Positions 1 to 6,645 of a DNA stretch of 23,637 bases are shown piece by piece (within the stretch, counting starts at the first letter, position 1; every line of letters starts with the position of its first letter). Where the stretch lies: the NCBI GenBank assembly GCA_002887195.1, contig PJAB01000572.1, forward strand, positions 1 through 23,637, in the 5' to 3' direction. The translations under genes were made by a program, and so were the position numbers. Under the pieces are notes generated by a model. The model worked only from the letters and a program-made list of their open reading frames with translations. It did no database searches and was not told the DNA's origin. This DNA comes from Chrysochromulina parva. Taxonomy: Eukaryota > Haptophyta > Prymnesiales > Chrysochromulinaceae.

Positions 1-1609
1 TCTGCGCCGCCACAAAGGCCGCCCTCAACGCCGCCTTCCGCTCCTGCTCCGCGGCCGCTCGCGCCGCCGCGAGCGCCTCCGCCTTCTCCTTGGCAGCACA
101 CAGCCTCGCGGCGTCCAGTGATGATGCAAGCTCTGCTGTCGCTTTGCTCATTGCAGCATGAGTAACCGCCGTGTCTGACGCGGCCGCCGCCGTCGCCTGT
201 GCTGCCGCCGACTGGGCCGCAGCCAGCACCGCAGCCGCCTTGTCTGCGTCTGCTGCCTCTCGAGCCTCACGGAGCGCTTTCTCCTTCTCCTGCGTCGCTG
301 CCTCGTGCGCCGCCGCCAGCGCCGCTGCCTTCTGTTCCTCCCCTGTTTGTTTTGCCTCCTCAACGGCAGCTCGCTTCGACTCGTCTGCAGCTGCCCCCGC
401 CTTTTCTATCGCCGACTGCACTGCCGCCACGCGCTCCTCCGCAACCTGGGCAGCGGTTAGCCGAGCTGCATCCGCCGCCGCCTTGCTCGCTGCGGCATGA
501 GAGGCCTCCGCTTCTGCAGCGGCCGCAGCCGTCGCCTGTTCTGCCGCAGCCTCAGCCGCAGCTTCGGCCGCAGCCGTCGCCTGTTCTGCCGCAGCCTCGG
601 CCGCAGCTTCGGCCGCAGCCATCTCCGCAAGCCAACGCGGCACGGCGGTCGCCATCGTCGCCGCAGTCTGGCGCTCTGCTGCTGTTTCATGAGCAGCCGT
701 CAGGTCCGCCTCGCCCGCGCCCTCGATCTCGCCCTCGATCTCGCCCTCGATCTCGCCCTCGATCTCGCCCTCGATCTCGCCCTCGATCTCGCCCTCGATC
801 TCGCCCTCGATCTCGCCCTCGACCTCGCGGCCTGCCGCCAGGGCAGCCTCCACGCGATTGGGTCCAGGCTTGGTACCATCAAGGGAAGCCTCCCACTTCT
901 GCAACCCCTGGGCCACTTCATCGCCGGCAGCGTGAGCCGTGGCGTCCGATTCCCACTTCTGCAACCCCTGGGCCACTTCATCGCCTACCTCATCGCGAGC
1001 AGCGTGAGACATGGCGTCCGCCATGGCGTCCGATGGCGTGCTCGACGGCAACGGAGGCATCAGTACCGCGAGTGCCGCGAGGTGGCCTTCGAGCTCTGCA
1101 GCACTGCTCGTCCCCGCCCAGGGCCCTGCTCGAACGCCAACACCCTCGCCGCCATCCGGGAAGGCGTATTGGGGATGGCGTCGCTTCATGTGGGCGTGTA
1201 AGAAGGCGTCGGTTGTGAAAGCTTTCCGGCAGAGTATGCACCGAGGCAAGCGGCTCTGCTCTGCCTCAAGTTCCGCCGCACGGAGGAGCTGAGCAGACTG
1301 CTGCGCGGCCAATAAGTCGGCCGTCACCATGCCCTCCATCTCGGCCTGGAGCTCGTGCAGCGCCTCGTTCAGTTCCTTATTCTGCTGGAACGGCACCCAG
1401 TTTGCCGGTTCGGGGGGCGGGACGTTGGCCGCCTCGGCATCTGCCTGTGCCTTGGCTGCAGCCGCAAATGCAGGCCCCGCGGCTGCCGCAAATGCAAAGG
1501 CCGCTTCGGATGTCAGCCTCTTTGTCTTCTCTTCTGGCGTCTCGATCTGCAGCAGGTTGCGAATAGAAGACCATGCGTTCTTGAGCGCATCCTCGCTGTT
1601 CCGTGCCAT
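1..1609 (-). CDS. DZIP1-like single C2H2 zinc-finger, Ala-rich coiled-coil protein (C-terminus beyond left edge)
   Basis: Read from the ATG at 1609, the minus strand stays open for 536 codons to the window edge, so the gene is partial. Around residues 130-152 lies a C-x2-C-x12-H-x4-H finger followed by Pro, with an 'FLHAHMKRRHP' core. This closely resembles the lone finger of DZIP1/Iguana proteins, which work at the ciliary transition zone. The rest is a glutamate/alanine heptad-type helix (for example KAAADAARLTAAQVAEERV), as expected of a long coiled coil. A 20-residue segment containing EVAQGLQKWE is duplicated, followed by an EGEI tetrapeptide repeated eight times. The conserved DZIP1 N-terminal domain is not visible; a further upstream exon is possible, because the frame stays open a little way above this ATG. 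The ciliary role is inferred from the finger alone; any C2H2 coiled-coil protein remains an alternative. Confidence 0.75.
   Translation of the reverse strand, partial: MARNSEDALKNAWSSIRNLLQIETPEEKTKRLTSEAAFAFAAAAGPAFAAAAKAQADAEAANVPPPEPANWVPFQQNKELNEALHELQAEMEGMVTADLLAAQQSAQLLRAAELEAEQSRLPRCILCRKAFTTDAFLHAHMKRRHPQYAFPDGGEGVGVRAGPWAGTSSAAELEGHLAALAVLMPPLPSSTPSDAMADAMSHAARDEVGDEVAQGLQKWESDATAHAAGDEVAQGLQKWEASLDGTKPGPNRVEAALAAGREVEGEIEGEIEGEIEGEIEGEIEGEIEGEIEGEIEGAGEADLTAAHETAAERQTAATMATAVPRWLAEMAAAEAAAEAAAEQATAAAEAAAEAAAEQATAAAAAEAEASHAAASKAAADAARLTAAQVAEERVAAVQSAIEKAGAAADESKRAAVEEAKQTGEEQKAAALAAAHEAATQEKEKALREAREAADADKAAAVLAAAQSAAAQATAAAASDTAVTHAAMSKATAELASSLDAARLCAAKEKAEALAAARAAAEQERKAALRAAFVAAQ
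521..620. repeat. 45-bp Ala-rich coding repeat
   Basis: A 45-base unit starting ggccgcagccgtcgcc at 521 is repeated from 566 with one or two changes, and a third degenerate copy begins near 611. It encodes a 15-residue Ala/Glu-rich segment of the minus-strand coiled coil. Confidence 0.85.
722..817. repeat. 12-bp tandem repeat, eight perfect copies (coding EGEI)
   Basis: The unit ctcgatctcgcc is repeated eight times without error, followed by a degenerate ninth copy (818-829). On the minus strand it codes Glu-Gly-Glu-Ile inside the zinc-finger/coiled-coil gene. The unit length is a multiple of three, so copy-number changes would keep the frame. Perfect identity suggests recent expansion. Confidence 0.97.
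891..985. repeat. 60-bp-period tandem duplication within the zinc-finger gene
   Basis: A 35-base block (891-925) recurs identically at 951-985, with similar intervening sequence. On the minus strand each copy encodes DEVAQGLQKWE. The 60-base period is exactly 20 codons, so the duplication is in frame. Confidence 0.95.
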
Positions 1610-1951
1610 TGACCCCGCGCGGCCGCCGCGAGATTCGCTAACCAACCAAGGAAGGCTGCGGCACCCACTCTCTCTTCCTCTCCGGCGTCCGGTCCAGCAC
1701 GATCCTGCGGGGGCAAGGCGGCGCAAAGTGGCACAAAAGGTCTCTTTCCGGACCGTTGACGTTAATTTTCTTCCAAATTTAGCACGTTGCTTGCATGCAT
1801 ACATGTACTGGAATATCAGTTCCCCCCGTTTCTTTTTTCCCCAGCCTCACCCCCGCAGAGAAGGTTTTCGTGGACTTCGAGATTCGATCTCGCGCCGGGC
1901 GCCGTTTACACATGTCGAACCCTCCTTCCGCTTGCGTCGAAGAGAGAAGCG
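1610..1951. promoter_or_regulatory. Head-to-head intergenic region between the zinc-finger gene and the GTPase gene
   Basis: This 342-base gap separates two divergent starts (minus ATG at 1609, plus ATG at 1952), so it must hold both promoters and 5' leaders. It includes a less GC-rich stretch at 1757-1820 with the self-complementary TGCATGCA. A pyrimidine-rich run at 1820-1844 ends in CAG and could be a 3' splice site of a leader intron on the plus strand. No clear TATA box is seen. Confidence 0.55.
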
Positions 1952-3829
1952 ATGCCGCCATCCGAGAGAAGCGGGGGTTTTGTTCCTGTTGACAGTCAGC
2001 TCCGCCGACGCGTGCCGAATGCGAGCTTCGACGATGGTGACGACGACGACCAGCCGGAGAGTCGTGCCATGAGACGGAAGCCAGGCGGCTTGACGAGCAT
2101 GCTGCGCGGCCCGATTGTGCTGCTCGTGTGCCTCACCGTGCTGCTGCTGCTCCCGCTGGGGAACAGTGCACCTACACCTCTCGAGAGACGACCGCCGATA
2201 CGCTCCGTACAGCTCTTCCGAAAGCCTGACTTATCCACAGGCCAGCTCATTCCCGTCGAAGAGGGCATGAGCGTTATACGTTCGCAGACTCAGCCCTTCT
2301 CCATCATAGCGGCTGTTGGGCCCACGCGCACGGGGAAGAGCTCCATCCTCGGGCGCGCCTTTTTGCGCGGCGAGCACGAGAACCTCTTCGAGACGGGCAA
2401 CGGTATCCAGTCGCACACCGGCGGCGTTTGGATCGCGAGCGAGCCGGTGGTGCTCACGCCTCCAAACGGTGGCCCACCGGTGCGCGTGCTGCTCATCGAC
2501 ACCGAGGGCTTCTCCGGCGTGGGGAGCGTCACGAGCCGCACGTACGAGGCCAACCTGTTCGGGATGGTGTACCTGATGTCATCGGCCGTCATCTTCAATT
2601 CCATGTTCCCGGTCGACGCCTCCATAGTGGAGCGTATGAACTCATATGGTCGCAGGACACTCGATGTCATCGCCGAGCTCAACGACTATGACGTGGCCTT
2701 GAAGCGCCTGACGCCCAAGCTTGTCTGGAGCGTGCAGTCCTTCAACCTGCACAACCTGTACAACTCAAATATGAGCGCAGCCGATCTGCTTGGAGACCTT
2801 AAGAACACGTCCCGGCGGGACCCGCATGCCGCCGCCGCGACTGGCAGCTACTCGCCTGGGAGTACCATCAAGTCCACCGCCGCCACGGCGGTTCTCGGAG
2901 GACAGAGTGCAGCCGCCGCGAGCACCTTTGTGCTGGATACACTATTCCGTAGCACGGAGCTCATCCCAGTGCGACGTCCGCATGCGGACGACGAGGTGGT
3001 GGCCAACCTCGGCCGTTATTCGAGCTCAGTCTTGAGTCAAGCGTACCTGCAGGATGTGGCTCGCGTGCGCGATGCGACCCTCGATGGGATCCTGCCCGCC
3101 CACCACTGCCGCAACCAGAGCCGCGCGAGCATCCCGCTGTTCCCGAAGCGGTGCGGCATCGAGACGTACACAGGGGCCGAGCTCGTGACGGCGCTCGCCA
3201 ATTGGCTTAAGTACGGCCACGTCATCGACCCTTCGGAGACGGATGAGGCGCTCAACGCGACGGCTGCCCTCATCGAGTTCGAGGCGGAGCACGATGCGTG
3301 GTTCCAGCGTGAGTGCGTGAAGCTGGTCAACCTGCTGCGCTCGCGCATGCAGAACGGGTTCGATTTGTTGGGCAGCTCTGCTAATGCGTCGGCCGTGCAT
3401 GCAAAGTCGGAGCAGGCGCTCAAGCAAGTGCTCGGCTTTGCAAAGTTCTTGCCGCGAAAAGCGATGGCGCGTGGGGTGGAGCTCTCGGTCTTTTGGCATC
3501 TGCCGGGCAAGGTAGCCACGTATATTGAGACGGCGACGAAGCAGCAGGTGACCCAGTGCACCGAAGAGCTCTTCCAGGTGAAGCGTAACGTCGAGGCGAT
3601 GCGTAACGTCGCGGCCCGGGCAGCCATGCCCACCGTGCAGGCACCCGCAGGCGTGCCGGGCGAGGCCATGAAGATGGTGCGCAAGAGCGATGCGGTGACC
3701 TTCGAGAAGGCAACACCGCAACGCCTCGCGAAGTTGCGCGCGCACGCAACGCGAATTCAAGGCGATGACGTCAAGCTGCAGCAACGGATTGGGAAGGCGC
3801 ACGAGGAGTGCTTCGTCGTCTTCGATTGA
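1952..3829 (+). CDS. Membrane-anchored GBP/atlastin-like large GTPase with altered G4 motif
   Basis: 625 residues from the first in-frame ATG; the frame is open further upstream but only from a TTG. Residues 1-52 are a polar, acidic head. Residues 53-70 (PIVLLVCLTVLLLLPLG) form one membrane helix with arginines before it, suggesting a type II or N-anchored protein. The GTPase domain follows: P-loop GPTRTGKSS (123-131), switch region SHTGGVW (about 154-160) and G3 DTEG (183-186). Next comes the family-typical MSSAVIFNSM segment (209-218). At the G4 position, where GBPs and atlastins have Arg-Asp, this protein reads VQSF (261-264), so the base-specifying Asp appears lost. The GBP-like 'TYTGAELVTALANWL' segment and helical tail are present. 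Family assignment is firm; the role (membrane remodelling or defence) is not known. It is shorter at the C-terminus than a typical farnesylated GBP and has no CaaX box. Confidence 0.88.
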   Translation: MPPSERSGGFVPVDSQLRRRVPNASFDDGDDDDQPESRAMRRKPGGLTSMLRGPIVLLVCLTVLLLLPLGNSAPTPLERRPPIRSVQLFRKPDLSTGQLIPVEEGMSVIRSQTQPFSIIAAVGPTRTGKSSILGRAFLRGEHENLFETGNGIQSHTGGVWIASEPVVLTPPNGGPPVRVLLIDTEGFSGVGSVTSRTYEANLFGMVYLMSSAVIFNSMFPVDASIVERMNSYGRRTLDVIAELNDYDVALKRLTPKLVWSVQSFNLHNLYNSNMSAADLLGDLKNTSRRDPHAAAATGSYSPGSTIKSTAATAVLGGQSAAAASTFVLDTLFRSTELIPVRRPHADDEVVANLGRYSSSVLSQAYLQDVARVRDATLDGILPAHHCRNQSRASIPLFPKRCGIETYTGAELVTALANWLKYGHVIDPSETDEALNATAALIEFEAEHDAWFQRECVKLVNLLRSRMQNGFDLLGSSANASAVHAKSEQALKQVLGFAKFLPRKAMARGVELSVFWHLPGKVATYIETATKQQVTQCTEELFQVKRNVEAMRNVAARAAMPTVQAPAGVPGEAMKMVRKSDAVTFEKATPQRLAKLRAHATRIQGDDVKLQQRIGKAHEECFVVFD

Positions 3830-4770
3830 AGCGTTCGACTGAGCGAGATAGCAGCGAGATAGCAGCGACTCCGGCGACAGGATGGCAGTCGGCATAATCA
3901 TGACGCTTGGCAGGCACACCAGCATGCAGGCGCGTCTCGACGCCCCGACATGATACAGTGCCACTGATTTTTAATGTGCCCATATTCCGGCCCCGTCGAG
4001 GCAGGGGCACTAGGCAGCCCGCACTCTTTTTTCTTTGCACAACCGTACAGCCTGTACTCTATGCGTAGATCGTACTACCACGATCCCGGAATTGACAATT
4101 GTTCGTTCGTTCTCGACGTCGTTCCCAGCACCGCGGGCGGCCACTGGTGGCACCAGCCGAGTGGGCCATAGGGCCGAGCCGCGCGCTATAGCGCGCTAGT
4201 GCGCTCGCGCAACATCGTAACCACGCGAGGTGTAAGCGGAACTTATTTGTCCGTCGACCCGTATCGCGTATCGTCAAAAATTTATCAAAAATATGACAAT
4301 GACAATGTCACGCGTCGCCACCCCACGTTCGGACGTTGATCGCCGTCGTTTTGCTTAGCGGCGCGGCATGCCGCGCACGCGCCGCCCCGCCGGGCGGACG
4401 TGAACGTCGTAACGTCGTCTTTCTAGGCTCACCGTTCGGGAGAGAGAGAACTTTGTAACTTACCAAGCTACCTACACATTGGCAGGACCCCCTGAGTTGC
4501 GGTGGGGGAATTTGAAGGGGAGGTCGGCGTGTGAGTAAGGCGTCAAGCGGCATGGGAACATGGAACGGCACACTGTTACACGGCGGGACCCGGGCATGGA
4601 AACCTGCTTGTTCGTGAAGGTCGACCGACAACACCTTACCCTGGCAGCGGACTACTTGATGTTATATAATATTGTTATACGGTAGTACATCGTTTATGCG
4701 AGACGCGCGCGCGATCACGCGCCATCCACGGTCCATAGCAACGCACATGCAATTCACATACTACCTTGTG
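3830..4770. other. Gap between convergent GTPase and UVR-like genes
   Basis: These 941 bases hold the 3' ends of two convergent genes. I see no convincing gene; the longest ORFs here start at GTG and lack domain-like composition. Visible items are an 11-base direct repeat gcgagatagca (3843-3853 and 3854-3864), a 16-base GC palindrome at 4181-4196, and AT-rich patches at 4267-4300 and 4659-4680 (ttatataatattgttata). Confidence 0.6.
4181..4196. repeat. 16-bp perfect palindrome GCGCGCTATAGCGCGC
   Basis: The sequence equals its own reverse complement. It lies in the gap between two convergent genes and could form a hairpin in either transcript. By rough hand estimate about one such palindrome is expected by chance in a GC-rich window of this size, so function is not implied. 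Confidence 0.9.
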
Positions 4771-6372
4771 TCAACGGGCAGACTTGGGAGCTCGGTAACT
4801 CGGATTCGACGGAACCGGAAGGACCATGCTCACGTCCAGGGCCGCTTGCCGCCCCATATTGAGCACGGTCACGTACCACTCCTTGTTGGGCATGCCGGAG
4901 GGGCGCACAAGGGCTGCCTGCTTGGCCTTCACTTCCGCCTCCGCCGCCGCCTTCGCCCTCGCCTCGGCCGCCTTTCGCGCTTTGGCTTCCTCGGCCGCGG
5001 TGCGCTTGGCTACCTCCTCAGCACGCTTCGCGTCCTCGGCCGCCTTCTTCTGCGCAGCCTCGGCCAGCTTCGCCTCGGCGGCGGCCTTGCGCTTCTTCTC
5101 AGCCTCCTCGGCCGCCTTGGTCTCGGCTGCCGCCTTGGCCTTCGCTGCATTTGCCGCCTCCTGCCCCTTGCGATCCTCCTCCTTGCGCTTCTCGTCAGCA
5201 CCCTTTCGGGTTTCGTCAGCACCCTTTCGGGTTTCGTCAGCCACCTTTCGGGATTCGTCAGCCACCTTTCGGGTTTCGTCAGCACCCTTTCGAGCCTTGG
5301 CTTCCTCTGCCCCATGGTGCTCAACTCGGCGCTTGGCTCCATCCGCGCGCTTCGCCTCCTCGGCGGACTTGTGCTTCGCGTCCGCCAAGGCCGCCTCGGG
5401 CGAAGCCGCAAAAAGGCCGCCCCAGCCCCAACCGCGCGTCGGCGACCAGCCGGCTGCAGCACTGGAGGCACCTAAAATCGCCGATGGCGTCGGAACTGGC
5501 GGTGAGAAGGGTGAGGCCGCCTCCTCCTCCTCCTCCTCCTCCTCCTCCTCCTGAAAGCGCTCGAGCGCCTCGAGCTCGGCTATGGTCAGCAGGTGGCCGT
5601 CAGCCATCTTCCGCAGCAGCTCGTCGAGGTCGGGCGTCGCCGTCGCATTCGGATCGGAAAGGTCCTCAGCCAATCCGGCCAGCTGATTGAGCCGGTCATT
5701 CCAACTGCCACTGGCCACCGGCACGCTGTAGTATTCGTCCTCCGCCGGTGCCAGACGAGGTCTGGCCACCGGCACGCTAGCCACCGGCACTGTTCCCGCT
5801 CGCAGTTTCGTAGCGCGTACAGCCTCCATGGGCCCAACACCGTAACTGGCGGCCGAGCGGGTTGCGTTTGAAGAGCACATTGAGTATGGTAGAATGGTCG
5901 GATCTCTCGCATGGTCCATGCCATAGGCCTTCTCAAGGTCCGCCTCGGCAGCCTCAAAGGCCTCGACTGCGAGAACGGCGGCTACTCTCCGACGTTCCCG
6001 CTCGAGAAAGTTGTCGGCGTCGACTGGCCCAAATAGCCTCAGCTCCTCGAGTCGCACACGGAGCGCGTTCCTCTCCGCCTGCAGTTCTAGCGCGGTGGCG
6101 TAGTCTTCTCGATCACCCGCGGCGCGCATGCTCCGCGTGAGCTCATCAACGCGCCGCGTCAGCTCCACCACCGAAGGCCCAGACTCGGTGGTCGTTGGCA
6201 GCGGAGCAGAAGGTGGCAAGGCCGGGGCTGTCGCATTGGCAAGGTAAACTGTTTCGTCCTTCTCCTTCCTGCTGCTGTTCCTGCTGCTGCTCTTCCTGCT
6301 CGGTGAATCCTTCTTCTTGGGGGATTTGGCGTCGCCGCTCGCCGCGGTGCCGCCCTTAGCCTTCTTCTTCAT
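4771..6372 (-). CDS. UVR-motif-like, charged coiled-coil protein of unknown function
   Basis: 533 residues from an ATG at 6372 to a TGA. The N-terminus (1-40) is very basic and serine-rich. Residues about 74-111 (core MRAAGDREDYATALELQAE) resemble the UVR helical hairpin of UvrB/UvrC and ClpC-type proteins, with its AA...D(F/Y)..A.L pattern. A VPVA repeat region follows, then an acidic run of about ten glutamates and a Trp/Gly cluster (GWGWGG). Five degenerate seven-residue repeats of the ADETRKG/ADESRKV type come next, then a long Ala/Lys/Glu coiled coil. The extreme C-terminus (KEWYVTVLNMGRQAAL) is hydrophobic and looks folded. No catalytic residues are seen. It could be a structural, nucleic-acid-binding or adaptor protein; I do not recognise the family. 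It is head-to-head with the SGNH hydrolase gene across 273 bases. Confidence 0.8.
   Translation of the reverse strand: MKKKAKGGTAASGDAKSPKKKDSPSRKSSSRNSSRKEKDETVYLANATAPALPPSAPLPTTTESGPSVVELTRRVDELTRSMRAAGDREDYATALELQAERNALRVRLEELRLFGPVDADNFLERERRRVAAVLAVEAFEAAEADLEKAYGMDHARDPTILPYSMCSSNATRSAASYGVGPMEAVRATKLRAGTVPVASVPVARPRLAPAEDEYYSVPVASGSWNDRLNQLAGLAEDLSDPNATATPDLDELLRKMADGHLLTIAELEALERFQEEEEEEEEEEAASPFSPPVPTPSAILGASSAAAGWSPTRGWGWGGLFAASPEAALADAKHKSAEEAKRADGAKRRVEHHGAEEAKARKGADETRKVADESRKVADETRKGADETRKGADEKRKEEDRKGQEAANAAKAKAAAETKAAEEAEKKRKAAAEAKLAEAAQKKAAEDAKRAEEVAKRTAAEEAKARKAAEARAKAAAEAEVKAKQAALVRPSGMPNKEWYVTVLNMGRQAALDVSMVLPVPSNPSYRAPKSAR
5192..5296. repeat. Five 21-bp coding repeats (ADETRKG heptads)
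   Basis: Units begin tcgtcagc at 5192, 5213, 5234, 5255 and 5276. Each is 21 bases and differs from its neighbours by one to a few bases. On the minus strand they encode seven-residue ADE(T/S)RK(G/V/A) units, matching one heptad of a coiled coil. Confidence 0.95.
5521..5552. repeat. CTC trinucleotide run coding poly-glutamate
   Basis: About ten uninterrupted CTC units, read on the minus strand as GAG, give the Glu tract in the middle of the UVR-like protein. Such pure triplet tracts often vary in length between alleles. Confidence 0.95.
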
Positions 6373-6645
6373 CCAAAGCCCGACCCTCCACGATTTTGGG
6401 CGCTGCCGCCGTCGCGAGCACTTTTTTGGTCGTTTAGAAGTACAGCCTTTTGTACGCGCGTGATGCGAACCACTGGGGCCTGTGCTGTGTGGTTTTGAGA
6501 GGGTCTCGCCGCTCCGGTCGAAATACCAAGCACGCGTAGCGCGAACAGAAGCGCGAGTGGTGCGTCGATTTTAGAAGCGCACGATTGGCGGCGGCGACGC
6601 GGCGCCGCGCAGTTACAGGAAGGCTGGTGCCCAGTGAATCGCAAC
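6373..6645. promoter_or_regulatory. Head-to-head region between UVR-like and SGNH hydrolase genes
   Basis: A 273-base gap between a minus ATG at 6372 and a plus ATG at 6646 that must supply both promoters. The distal part is rich in GC (ggcggcggcgacgcggcgccgcg, 6589-6611). No recognisable TATA box or CCAAT box was found. Confidence 0.5.

Noticed and set aside
199..1218. Plus-strand ORF of 339 codons over the left-edge gene
   Set aside because: It is the antisense shadow of the Ala-rich coiled coil: a Pro/Arg/Leu-rich product with repeats mirroring the minus-strand repeats and no domain. The minus frame has the zinc finger.
4458..4464. ACTTACC, as at the 5' end of U1 snRNA
   Set aside because: Only seven bases match; the next bases differ from U1, no convincing Sm site or stem-loop order follows, and the reverse strand is simply a chance GGTAAGT.
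4308..4634. 108-codon minus-strand frame in the convergent gap
   Set aside because: Starts at GTG, no recognisable domain, and lies where the 3' region of the UVR-like gene is expected.
5192..5296. Regularly spaced repeats considered as a CRISPR-like array
   Set aside because: Units abut directly with no spacers and encode coiled-coil heptads in frame.
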